From Sphingobacterium chuzhouense (lineage in GTDB: Bacteria; Bacteroidota; Bacteroidia; Sphingobacteriales; Sphingobacteriaceae), in contig NZ_JACNYL010000003.1 of the NCBI RefSeq assembly GCF_014692525.1, positions 744,001 through 808,000 on the forward strand: a stretch of DNA of 64,000 bases. The letters run 5' to 3'. Positions 41,177-49,178 of this stretch are shown here, in pieces (the stretch's first letter is position 1; each line of letters begins with the position of its first letter). The notes under the pieces were generated by a model. The model was not told where the DNA came from. It made no database searches and saw nothing but the letters and a program-made list of their open reading frames with translations. Position numbers and translations under genes: made by a program.

Positions 41177-41620
41177 ATGGAAGTTATATTAAAACAAGAT
41201 ATTAAACACCTTGGCGAGAAAGATGATATCGTAACGGTAAAACCAGGTTACGGTCGCAACTATTTAATTCCTCAAGGATTTGCCAACTTAGCGACACCGT
41301 CTGCTAAGAAGGTATTGGCTGAGAATATTAAACAAGCTCAGTTCAAACAAGAAAAAATCAAGAAAGACGCAACAGAATTAGCAGATAAATTGGAAAGTAT
41401 CAAACTTACTATTGGCGCTAAAGCTGGTGAATCCGGAAAAATCTTTGGTAAAGTAAATAGCATCCAAATTGCGGAAGCTTTGAAAACACAAGGATATGAC
41501 GTTGACCGTCGTCGCATCACTTTTGAAACTGAACCTAAAACAGTTGGTGAATATATCGCTAACTTAAACTTGCACAAAGAAGTTAAAGTTCAGATTCCTT
41601 TTGAAGTAGTAGCTGAGTAA
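41177..41620 (+). CDS. rplI: 50S ribosomal protein L9
   Basis: 147-residue L9: MEVILKQDIKHLGEKDDIVT and VKPGYGRNYLIPQGFANLAT at the N terminus, the long connecting helix, then KIFGKVNSIQIAEALKTQGY and the C-terminal domain. GGAGG lies 9 bases before the ATG, an unusually strong ribosome site for this window. It closes the ribosomal operon; a terminator follows at 41646. Confidence 0.98.
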   Translation: MEVILKQDIKHLGEKDDIVTVKPGYGRNYLIPQGFANLATPSAKKVLAENIKQAQFKQEKIKKDATELADKLESIKLTIGAKAGESGKIFGKVNSIQIAEALKTQGYDVDRRRITFETEPKTVGEYIANLNLHKEVKVQIPFEVVAE

Positions 41621-41645
41621 TCTCTCAGACAATCAAATAAAAAAT

Positions 41646-41669
41646 AAAGGGCTCGTAATCGAGCCCTTT
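41646..41669. terminator. Bidirectional terminator between rplI and glmM
   Basis: AAAGGGCTCG and CGAGCCCTTT form a perfect 10-base stem with loop TAAT, followed by TATTTTTTATTT. It can end both rplI and the converging glmM. Confidence 0.93.
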
Positions 41670-41674
41670 ATTTT

Positions 41675-43057
41675 TTATTTGATGATTTCTTCTATTTCGC
41701 GGATAATCTTCTGTGCGATAGCATCCGCAGCTTCTGATGTTGGTCCTTCCGAATAAATACGAATAATAGGCTCTGTATTCGATTTCCTAAGGTGTACCCA
41801 TTCGTTTTTAAAGTCTATTTTCAGACCATCGATCGTCGTATATTGCTCCTCCTTGTATTTTTCTTCCATTTTTTGCAGTAGGGCATCGATATCCAAATCC
41901 GGCGTTAATGTAATCTTATTCTTCGACATAAAATATTGCGGCAAGTCTGCGCGATATGCAGAAGCCGTTTTCTTTAACTTAGCCAGATGGCTTAAAAATA
42001 GCGCTACTCCTACCAAAGCGTCACGACCATAATGTGAATCTGGATAAATTACTCCTCCATTGCCTTCGCCACCAATCACAGCGTTTACCTCCTTCATTTT
42101 CGTCACCACGTTAACCTCTCCTACAGCCGCCGCAAAATATTCCCCCCCGTGTTTAACCGTCACATCACGTAAAGCACGTGTAGAAGAAAGATTGGAGACG
42201 GTATTACCTTTGGTATACTCGAGAATATAATCCGCTACAGCAACCAATGTATATTCCTCACCAAATAGTTCTCCATCCTCCATCATAAATACCAAACGAT
42301 CCACATCGGGGTCTACTGCAATACCCAAATCCGCCTTATTGCTCAATACAGCCTGAGAAAGATCTGTCAAATGCTCCTTTAAAGGCTCGGGATTATGTGG
42401 GAACTTTCCATTAGGTTCGCAATGTATCTTATAGACGGTATCCACACCCAATGCATTTAACAACGCGGGAATAAAGATCCCTCCTGTACTGTTCACTGCA
42501 TCTACCGCTACCTTAAATTCTGCTTGACGAATCGCTTCTTTATCCACTAGCGGAAGTGCTAAAACGGCATCGATATGTTTTTGTAAATAGCTATCATCTT
42601 TTGTTTCCTTGCCCAATGCACCTACTTCCGCAAAATCAAAATCCAGACTCTCACCCAACGCCAGAACCTCTTTTCCTTCTTGATCACTAATGAACTCTCC
42701 CTTGCTGTTTAGTAGCTTCAAGGCATTCCATTGTCCAGGATTGTGAGATGCTGTTAAGATAATACCACCCGCAGCATGCTCCAAGGGCACAGCGATCTCT
42801 ACGGTAGGTGTGGTCGACAATCCTAGATTGACTACATCTGCCCCTATCCCCTGCAGTGCTCCTACCACTAGATTACTAACCATTTCGCCAGATAAACGTG
42901 CATCACGTCCAACAACGATCTTTTTATTACCTGTTTTCTGCAAAAGGATTTTACCAAATGCCGACGTAAATTTAACAACGTCGATCGGCGTAAGCGCCTC
43001 TCCCGGCTTACCTCCAATTGTACCTCTGATACCTGATATTGATTTTATAAGTGTCAT
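41675..43057 (-). CDS. glmM: Phosphoglucosamine mutase (alpha-D-phosphohexomutase)
   Basis: 460-residue phosphohexomutase. Phospho-Ser104 is in ILTASHNPGQWNALKLL, the magnesium loop is AVDPDVDRLVFMMEDGE, the sugar-binding loop is VIGGEGNGGVIYPDSHYGRD, and the phosphate-binding segment is HLRKSNTEPIIRIYSEG. The loop GEGNGG differs from the GEMSGH of phosphomannomutases and GEQSGH of classical GlmM, but is usual in Bacteroidetes enzymes annotated as GlmM. It converts glucosamine-6-P to glucosamine-1-P for cell-wall synthesis. Other hexose phosphates cannot be excluded. Confidence 0.88.
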   Translation of the reverse strand: MTLIKSISGIRGTIGGKPGEALTPIDVVKFTSAFGKILLQKTGNKKIVVGRDARLSGEMVSNLVVGALQGIGADVVNLGLSTTPTVEIAVPLEHAAGGIILTASHNPGQWNALKLLNSKGEFISDQEGKEVLALGESLDFDFAEVGALGKETKDDSYLQKHIDAVLALPLVDKEAIRQAEFKVAVDAVNSTGGIFIPALLNALGVDTVYKIHCEPNGKFPHNPEPLKEHLTDLSQAVLSNKADLGIAVDPDVDRLVFMMEDGELFGEEYTLVAVADYILEYTKGNTVSNLSSTRALRDVTVKHGGEYFAAAVGEVNVVTKMKEVNAVIGGEGNGGVIYPDSHYGRDALVGVALFLSHLAKLKKTASAYRADLPQYFMSKNKITLTPDLDIDALLQKMEEKYKEEQYTTIDGLKIDFKNEWVHLRKSNTEPIIRIYSEGPTSEAADAIAQKIIREIEEIIK

Positions 43058-43227
43058 ATTTCAAATTTAAAAAAGCTAATATATAAGCTCGGTGCTGTAA
43101 GCAGTCGTAAAAATAAGTTTATATCTTAAAATTTCATATAAAACTTTCAAAATTAAAAACGAAAGCTTACTTTTGTTGCAACATTGTATCATTTGATTAA
43201 AAGGCGATAATGTTGCTAATTATTCTT

Positions 43228-43235
43228 TACTTTTG
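43228..43235 (+). promoter_or_regulatory. -7 box of the PAP2-ZIP operon
   Basis: TACTTTTG matches TAnnTTTG. It places transcription start near 43241, downstream of the TTG at 43233, and so decides that the PAP2 gene starts at the ATG at 43263. Confidence 0.6.
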
Positions 43236-43262
43236 AAGGATAATTTAAATAAGCACAAATCT

Positions 43263-43862
43263 ATGTTGAATCAACTCATTCATTTTGACCAGGAGATATT
43301 CTTGGCCATTAATCAAGGATTAAGTAATCCTTTTTTTGATTGGTTGCTACCTATTCTGCGAAATCCATACACATGGGCGCCTTTATATCTTTTTCTGATT
43401 ATCTTCTTCATCAAGCATTACGGTAAAATGGGCATATTAATCGTTGCTTTTACATTGGCCAATTTCGGTATTTCAGATGCGCTGTCGTCTCACGTCATCA
43501 AAAAAAATGTAAAGCGTGTGCGCCCTTGCAATGATTTGGTTTTTAAAGAAGAAGCCAATGTACGTGTACGTTGTGGTTCAGGATTTAGTTTTACTTCTTC
43601 TCACGCCACCAACCACTTTGCCATGGCTTTCTTTTGGATAGTACTATTCCGCAGGCGATGGAAACATACGCTATGGCTGTGTATAACATGGGCTGCACTA
43701 ATAAGTTTTTCTCAAATATATGTAGGAGTTCATTATCCTTTCGATATTCTCTGCGGAGCTATTCTCGGCATCTTAATTGGGACTGGAACCGGCTATCTTT
43801 TTAAACGCTTTTTTCCAGACTTTTTCAAAATAAACCATACTACAGAAACAGCAACAACATGA
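43263..43862 (+). CDS. PAP2-family membrane phosphatase
   Basis: 199-residue inner-membrane phosphatase of the PAP2 superfamily (lipid or undecaprenyl-pyrophosphate phosphatase-like). The three catalytic motifs are KKNVKRVRPC (KxxxxxxRP), FTSSHATNHFAMAFFW (SxxH-type PSGH equivalent, with SSHAT) and SFSQIYVGVHYPFDILCG (SRxxxxxHxxxD equivalent, with Gln for Arg). About five to six membrane helices surround them. I chose the ATG at 43263; the promoter box at 43228 overlaps the alternative TTG. It overlaps the ZIP gene by four bases. Confidence 0.88.
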   Translation: MLNQLIHFDQEIFLAINQGLSNPFFDWLLPILRNPYTWAPLYLFLIIFFIKHYGKMGILIVAFTLANFGISDALSSHVIKKNVKRVRPCNDLVFKEEANVRVRCGSGFSFTSSHATNHFAMAFFWIVLFRRRWKHTLWLCITWAALISFSQIYVGVHYPFDILCGAILGILIGTGTGYLFKRFFPDFFKINHTTETATT

Positions 43863-44665
43863 GTTCGTCATTAATCGTCAGCATTCTATTTATTTCGGCT
43901 TTTTTAAGCGGATTGTCGGTATTCTTTGTCAAGAGGGACAACACAAGTTTACTTAAACTTATTCTCTCATTTAGCGGTGCTTATTTATTTAGTATTACCG
44001 TATTGCACTTAATACCCCATGTTTACATCAGTCAAAACACCAGTCCGGAAATAATTGGTTTGTATATATTGGGCGGTTTTCTCTTCCAGCTCGTATTGGA
44101 ACAATTTTCTCAAGGTATTGAGCATGGTCATATCCACCATAGTGCACATAATGCTTTTCCGTTGGGCATTATGATAAGTTTGTGTTTACATGCTTTTCTA
44201 GAAGGAATGCCACTAGCCGCTGGCCATCAGGCAGAATTGGTTTTTGGTATTGCGATACACCATGTACCTGCCGCGTTTGCTTTGGGAAGCTTGTTACTTA
44301 ATACACGACTTTCCAAAACCAAAATAACTACCTTTCTCCTCCTATTTGCCGTTATGACACCATTAGGTTTTTTGACAAGCAAAGGTATAAGTGAGGGCGA
44401 AATAGGCAATATAACACAGTATTTTGATAAGATCATGGCGATTGTTATCGGTATATTTCTTCATATTTCCACTACTATTTTATTTGAATCGGGTTCGGCA
44501 GACCACCATAAATTCAACCGGAAGAAAATGATTGCTGTTATACTGGGCGTATTAGTATCGTTAGCTAATTTCCTATTTGACGGACATGACCATCACCATC
44601 ACGGGCCAGGTCATGATCACCACCACGATCATGAACATCATCACGATCACGACCATGATCATTAA
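43859..44665 (+). CDS. ZIP-family divalent metal transporter with His-rich tail
   Basis: 268-residue ZIP transporter with about eight helices. The metal site is in LCLHAFLEGMPLAAGH (helix IV, HxxxEGxP) and GIAIHHVPAAFALGSLLL (helix V, HHxPxxxAL). The last about 29 residues are almost entirely His, Asp and Gly (HDHHHHGPGHDHHHDHEH and on), a metal-buffering tail; ZIP proteins more often carry such His-rich stretches in a loop. The start overlaps the PAP2 stop (ATGA). Zinc or iron uptake is the usual role. The iron-uptake genes feoAB follow 120 bases later under their own promoter. Confidence 0.9.
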   Translation: MSSSLIVSILFISAFLSGLSVFFVKRDNTSLLKLILSFSGAYLFSITVLHLIPHVYISQNTSPEIIGLYILGGFLFQLVLEQFSQGIEHGHIHHSAHNAFPLGIMISLCLHAFLEGMPLAAGHQAELVFGIAIHHVPAAFALGSLLLNTRLSKTKITTFLLLFAVMTPLGFLTSKGISEGEIGNITQYFDKIMAIVIGIFLHISTTILFESGSADHHKFNRKKMIAVILGVLVSLANFLFDGHDHHHHGPGHDHHHDHEHHHDHDHDH

Positions 44666-44690
44666 TTAATAGTTTTAACAAATACAGCCT

Positions 44691-44727
44691 TTTAGACCTT
44701 AAAATCAGTCTAAATTAACTAACTTTG
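44691..44727 (+). promoter_or_regulatory. feoAB promoter with candidate metal-repressor operator
   Basis: TAACTTTG at 44720-44727 is a perfect -7 box. Just upstream, TTTAGAC (44691-44697) and GTCTAAA (44708-44714) form a perfect 7-base inverted repeat with a 10-base spacer, covering the -33 region. The position suits an iron-responsive repressor of the Fur or DtxR type (inference); the sequence is not a canonical Fur box. Confidence 0.55.
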
Positions 44728-44788
44728 GTGCACGCGTCAGATATTCCGGGAATAGGGATATAATTATATAATTTTTTAATACGATAAA

Positions 44789-45025
44789 ATGCATAAAAGT
44801 TTCAGCCTTGATCTGTTGGAAGTGGGAGAACAAGCGACTATACGGCAGCTTGATTCGTCGGAATTGCCTTCTAAATTTTACGAAATGGGACTCCTTCCCG
44901 GAGCCGTTGTGAAAATTAAACATAAAGCACCATTTAATGGACCAATAGGTCTTCAAATATCAAGCTCCAACACATTAATTGCTATACGTAAATCTGAAGC
45001 TTTACACATTTTCGTCGAAAAATAA
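44789..45025 (+). CDS. feoA: Ferrous iron transport protein A
   Basis: 78-residue SH3-like FeoA: LLEVGEQATIRQLDSSELPS, KFYEMGLLPGAVVKIKHKAP and ISSSNTLIAIRKSEALHIFV. FeoA supports FeoB at the inner membrane. It is one base upstream of the feoB ATG (45027) and preceded by a promoter with a perfect -7 box and a nearby inverted repeat. Confidence 0.95.
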   Translation: MHKSFSLDLLEVGEQATIRQLDSSELPSKFYEMGLLPGAVVKIKHKAPFNGPIGLQISSSNTLIAIRKSEALHIFVEK

Positions 45026-45026
45026 T

Positions 45027-47129
45027 ATGAAGAATCCAATAATAGCTTTTTTAGGAAACCCGAATGTAGGGAAAACTTCGCTATTTAACCGCATCACGAA
45101 ATTACACCAACATGTAGGGAACTATCCGGGTATTACCGTAGAAAAGAGAGAAGGCTCTGTGAAAGCTAACGGTAAAACATATCGCATCATCGATTTGCCA
45201 GGTACTTATACACTTTTCCCTACGTCAATGGATGAGGAAATTGTATACAATGTTTTAGCAGATAAGAAGAATCCAGCGCATCCCGACTTAGTTGTTGTCG
45301 TTGCGGAGCCTAACAATATCAAGCGTTCTATCGTATTATATCAACAGGCTCGCGAATTAGGGGTTCCGGCTATTTTCGTTGTCAATATGATTGATGAAGT
45401 AAATGCCAAAGGAATGGATATTGACTATCAAAAACTTGAAGCTTATCTTCATACAAAAGTCTATACCACCGATGCCCGAAACGGAAAAGGAATAGCGCAG
45501 CTTATCCGCGCCTTTGACGAACGCCCCGGATATTCCCCCGGCAAATTTGAAGTTGGCAATGCTTACAAAGCTGCGCTGGAAGAGGCGAAAAAAGCTTTTC
45601 CACTACATACAGAGTATCAAACTTGGCAATTTATTGCGCAAGAGAATATCTCTTTTTTGACAAAAGAACAACAGCAGACTTTAGCTGGTATCAGAGAAAA
45701 ACATCAACTCTCTTCCAATGCACTTCAACAAGCTGAGGCTATTGAACGTAATATAAAGATTGAAGAGGATTTAAAAGCTATTATTCTTCAAAAGGATAAT
45801 CATCATCTCCATCGGACGAATAAAATTGATAAAGTTTTGCTCCACCCTATTTGGGGTTATGTTATTTTCTTTTTCCTGCTATTTCTCGTGTTCCAATTGG
45901 TGTTCATTTTATCGGAGCCTATCATGGATTGGATCGATGAGAACTTCTCAGCTCTTATCGATTATACCGCTGGCGTACTACCGGAAGGCCCGTTATCAGA
46001 CCTGTTAACACAGGGCGTGTTAGCCGGAATTGGTGGGATTATTATTTTCGTTCCGCAAATAGCAATTTTATTTTTGCTTATATCCCTTATGGAAGAAACA
46101 GGCTATATGAGTCGTGTTGTCTTTCTAATGGATAGGTGGCTTCGTCCTTACGGGTTAAACGGAAAATCGGTCATTCCACTCATGTCGGGTGTAGGCTGTG
46201 CTGTTCCGGCAATTATGGCCGCCCGTAACATCGAGAACACCAAAGAACGTTTGGTAACTATGTTGGTTACCCCTTTTATGACCTGTTCGGCACGCCTACC
46301 CATTTATGTTGTCTTAATATCCTTGGTTATTCCAAACGAAACATTTTTAGGTTTTGGCTTACAGGGGCTCGCATTGAATATACTTTATATTCTTGGGGTG
46401 GTAGCAGCTCTATTATCTGCTGCTATCTTAAATAAAATCATCAAAAACCAACACAAATCGTTCCTTATCTTTGAGCTTCCCTCATATAAGACACCCGATT
46501 GGAGAAATGTGGGCATGAATATGTGGGAGAAAACATCGGGCTTTCTATTCCAAGCGGGTAAAATAATCCTAGCGATGGCTATTATCTTATGGGTGCTTGG
46601 TAATTTTGGCCCAAATGATAAATTTAGTAATGCTGAAGAATACGTACAGCAAGCTAACCCGGCATTAAGTGAAGAGGAGCTCAATGAAGAAGTAGCCTCT
46701 TTTAGATTAGAGCATTCTTTCCTAGGCTATATGGGCATGGGTATCGAGCCTCTTGTAAGACCTTTAGGCTACGATTGGAAAATGGGCATCGGACTTATTT
46801 CTTCGTTCGCTGCAAGAGAAGTCTTCGTAGGTACAATGGCAACCGTGTATAGTTTGGGTGAAGAAATTGATCCCGATGATGATGAAGAACGAGAGACTTT
46901 GTTGAGCAGAATGCGATCTGAAATCAACAGAAATACTGGACAACCATCTTATAATTTGGCATCGGGGATTTCACTACTTTTGTTTTACGCTTTTGCCATG
47001 CAATGTATGAGTACCATCGCGATCATGAAACGTGAAACAGGGTCTTGGAAATGGACATTGATACAGACGGTTATGATGACCGGTATAGCTTATATTGTTG
47101 CTTTTATCGCTTATCAACTGTTGAAGTGA
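45027..47129 (+). CDS. feoB: Ferrous iron transport protein B
   Basis: 700-residue Fe(II) transporter. The ATG at 45027 gives MKNPIIAFLGNPNVGKTSLF. The G domain has G1 (residues 10-17, GNPNVGKT), the switch GNYPGITVEKREG and G3 DLPG; the usual NKxD G4 is replaced by NMID. A helical linker leads to the membrane domain with two Gate motifs: IPLMSGVGCAVPAIMAARNI and FMTCSARLPIYVVLISL, and later GLISSFAAREVFVGTMATVY. The conserved Cys in GVGCAVPA is present. It forms an operon with feoA and is followed by a small Cys-rich membrane protein. Confidence 0.97.
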   Translation: MKNPIIAFLGNPNVGKTSLFNRITKLHQHVGNYPGITVEKREGSVKANGKTYRIIDLPGTYTLFPTSMDEEIVYNVLADKKNPAHPDLVVVVAEPNNIKRSIVLYQQARELGVPAIFVVNMIDEVNAKGMDIDYQKLEAYLHTKVYTTDARNGKGIAQLIRAFDERPGYSPGKFEVGNAYKAALEEAKKAFPLHTEYQTWQFIAQENISFLTKEQQQTLAGIREKHQLSSNALQQAEAIERNIKIEEDLKAIILQKDNHHLHRTNKIDKVLLHPIWGYVIFFFLLFLVFQLVFILSEPIMDWIDENFSALIDYTAGVLPEGPLSDLLTQGVLAGIGGIIIFVPQIAILFLLISLMEETGYMSRVVFLMDRWLRPYGLNGKSVIPLMSGVGCAVPAIMAARNIENTKERLVTMLVTPFMTCSARLPIYVVLISLVIPNETFLGFGLQGLALNILYILGVVAALLSAAILNKIIKNQHKSFLIFELPSYKTPDWRNVGMNMWEKTSGFLFQAGKIILAMAIILWVLGNFGPNDKFSNAEEYVQQANPALSEEELNEEVASFRLEHSFLGYMGMGIEPLVRPLGYDWKMGIGLISSFAAREVFVGTMATVYSLGEEIDPDDDEERETLLSRMRSEINRNTGQPSYNLASGISLLLFYAFAMQCMSTIAIMKRETGSWKWTLIQTVMMTGIAYIVAFIAYQLLK

Positions 47130-47210
47130 TTCGGTAATTAACTTTGTCGGGCCCCTCGGGATTCGTGGCTGGTGATTTGTTCTCCGATTTAACTTTTAAA
47201 TACGACAACA

Positions 47211-47357
47211 ATGGTTCAATATATTATTATAGCTGTCCTTTTTATCATAGCATTGGTTTTTATGGTCAGAAAATTTCTACCTTCAAAAAACAAACAACAG
47301 GGTTGCAACAAAGGTTGTGGTTGTTCTATGACAGATGTAGAAAATAATAAGAAGTAG
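47211..47357 (+). CDS. FeoB-associated Cys-rich membrane protein
   Basis: 48-residue protein: one N-terminal membrane helix (VQYIIIAVLFIIALVFMVRK) and a Cys-rich tail (QQGCNKGCGCSMTDVENN). The three Cys in GCNKGCGC are typical of the small proteins that follow feoB in many bacteria (FeoC-like or FeoB-associated). Its role in iron uptake is inferred from position, 81 bases after feoB. The stop codon lies inside the 30-base palindrome at 47346-47375, so translation ends within the terminator stem. Confidence 0.85.
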   Translation: MVQYIIIAVLFIIALVFMVRKFLPSKNKQQGCNKGCGCSMTDVENNKK

Positions 47358-47375
47358 CCTAGGCTACTTCTTATT
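47346..47375 (+). terminator. Perfect 30-base palindromic terminator of the feo operon
   Basis: The 30 bases centred on CCTAGG are identical to their own reverse complement, with arms containing AATAAGAAGTAG and CTACTTCTTATT, followed by TTAGGTTATTTTT. It includes the TAG of the preceding gene. Confidence 0.85.
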
Positions 47376-47447
47376 ATTTTAGGTTATTTTTAAATATATT
47401 TATGGAATATAACCTTTTAAATCATCTATTTTAAAATGATTCATATT

Positions 47448-49070
47448 ATGTTAAAAAGTACTTTATTGCTTTCCACCGGACTGGTTTTAGCAAACCTATC
47501 TTTTGCGCAGAAAGCCATTATACAAAAAGCAGACTTAAAAAACGTAACGGTCTTTACGAATGCTGCAGAATTAAACCACACAGCAAATATAAATCTTCCT
47601 TCCGGCAGTAGTGAAGTAGTCTTCACCCACGTGGCAAACAACATAGATGAAAATAGTATACAGATTGGTACTGGCGCCAATGTTACTATTTTATCCGTGC
47701 GTCCCGCGTTGAATTACATTGATGCTGATGTCAAGACGGAAGCTTACAGCAAAGTTGAAAATGAGTATAAAAGCGCTTTAACGGTGTTAAAGAAATTACA
47801 AAATCAAAAGGCGACGGAAGAAAGCATGCTTAAACTTTTGGAGCAAAACCAAAAAATATCCGGCAACAATACTAGCACGACGGTCGCTGAATTGGCGAAG
47901 ATGACGGAGTTCTACAAACCAAAATACCTAGAAGTAAAGAATAATATCACTGCGCTCGAGGAAAAGATAACGGAGCAACAAGATATAGTGGATAAAGTGA
48001 AAATTCAATTTGATGAAGTCAAAGGACAGACATCGGGTTCGGGCGGACAACTGATTGTACAGGTCATGAACAACCAAACTGGTAATCAGCCGTTTAATAT
48101 ATCTTATTTGACAAGACAAGCGAACTGGAATGCTTCTTACGAATTGCGTGCTGCAAACACAATGTCTCCTTTACAAATTGTATATAAAGCGAATATCTCA
48201 CAACAGACCGGTGTCGATTGGCAACAGGTCAATTTACGACTTTCTACGTCGAATCCTTCACAAGGCGGTGTAGCACCTACGCTGTCGCCGTGGCTTTTGT
48301 ATTATTACGACTTTGGAAGACAAAACACATTGGACGAAGTCGTAGTTACAGGTGCAACTACGCGTGCAAAATCTCAAAATATCAGGATAAGAGGAGTTGC
48401 TACTAACGCCATAGCTGAGGCTCCCCAAGCATTGGACGATAATGTACAGCAAGTTGAAAATCAGCTCAACACCACCTTCGATATCGATATTCCATATACC
48501 ATTGCTTCTAATGGGAAACAACATGCTGTCAGTCTCAAAGAATACACACATCCGGCAAGTTATCAATATTACGTTGCTCCGCGTATCAACCAAGATGTAT
48601 TTTTATTGGCGGAGCTGATAGATTACGAGAAGTTAAATCTCGTTCCGGGACAGGCGAACGTGATGTTTGAAAACATGTTGGTCGGAAAAACATTCATCAA
48701 TCCAAGTGAAGCCACAGACACGCTGAAATTGAGCATGGGAAGAGACAAGATGATTTCCATAAAACGGGAGAAAATCAATGATCTTTCTTCATCGAGATTG
48801 ATAGGAAATAGCAGAACACAAACGGCTATTTATGAAATAACCATTAAAAATAATAAGAAGTTGCCTGTTAGCCTAACGCTGCAAGAGCAATATCCACTAT
48901 CTACAGATAAGGGTATGGACATTACACTCGAAGAATCCAGCGGCGGAGAAGTAAATAAAGATACAGGTATCGTTACATGGAAATTGAATATTCCTGCCGG
49001 AGGTACACAAAAACTAAAATTCGGTTATGCTGTTAAACATCCGAAAGACAAACAAGTCAATTTGTTTTAG
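47448..49070 (+). CDS. DUF4139 (mucoidy-inhibitor-A-like) exported protein
   Basis: 540-residue exported protein. The ATG at 47448 gives a signal peptide (MLKSTLLLSTGLVLANLSFA then Q). The N-terminal DUF4140-type part (KNVTVFTNAAELNHTANINL) is followed by a coiled coil (about 90-190) and the DUF4139 beta domain (FNISYLTRQANWNASYELRA to the C-terminal WKLNIPAGGTQKLKFGYAVK). Inserted at about residues 293-325 is LDEVVVTGATTRAKSQNIRI then RGV, which resembles the plug-domain start of TonB-dependent receptors. The family name comes from MuiA; function is unknown. Confidence 0.88.
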   Translation: MLKSTLLLSTGLVLANLSFAQKAIIQKADLKNVTVFTNAAELNHTANINLPSGSSEVVFTHVANNIDENSIQIGTGANVTILSVRPALNYIDADVKTEAYSKVENEYKSALTVLKKLQNQKATEESMLKLLEQNQKISGNNTSTTVAELAKMTEFYKPKYLEVKNNITALEEKITEQQDIVDKVKIQFDEVKGQTSGSGGQLIVQVMNNQTGNQPFNISYLTRQANWNASYELRAANTMSPLQIVYKANISQQTGVDWQQVNLRLSTSNPSQGGVAPTLSPWLLYYYDFGRQNTLDEVVVTGATTRAKSQNIRIRGVATNAIAEAPQALDDNVQQVENQLNTTFDIDIPYTIASNGKQHAVSLKEYTHPASYQYYVAPRINQDVFLLAELIDYEKLNLVPGQANVMFENMLVGKTFINPSEATDTLKLSMGRDKMISIKREKINDLSSSRLIGNSRTQTAIYEITIKNNKKLPVSLTLQEQYPLSTDKGMDITLEESSGGEVNKDTGIVTWKLNIPAGGTQKLKFGYAVKHPKDKQVNLF

Positions 49071-49087
49071 ATTGGATTAAATGTAAT

Positions 49088-49113
49088 AAAACCGCTGTAT
49101 TATCAGCGGTTTT
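49088..49113 (+). terminator. Terminator after the DUF4139 gene
   Basis: AAAACCGCTG (49088-49097) pairs with CAGCGGTTTT (49104-49113) and is followed by GTTATTTTT. Confidence 0.88.
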
Positions 49114-49178
49114 GTTATTTTTACACGTCTATCGTTCTGAACGTAGTAAAAAGGGTGTTTTAAAAGGACGGTGACAGC

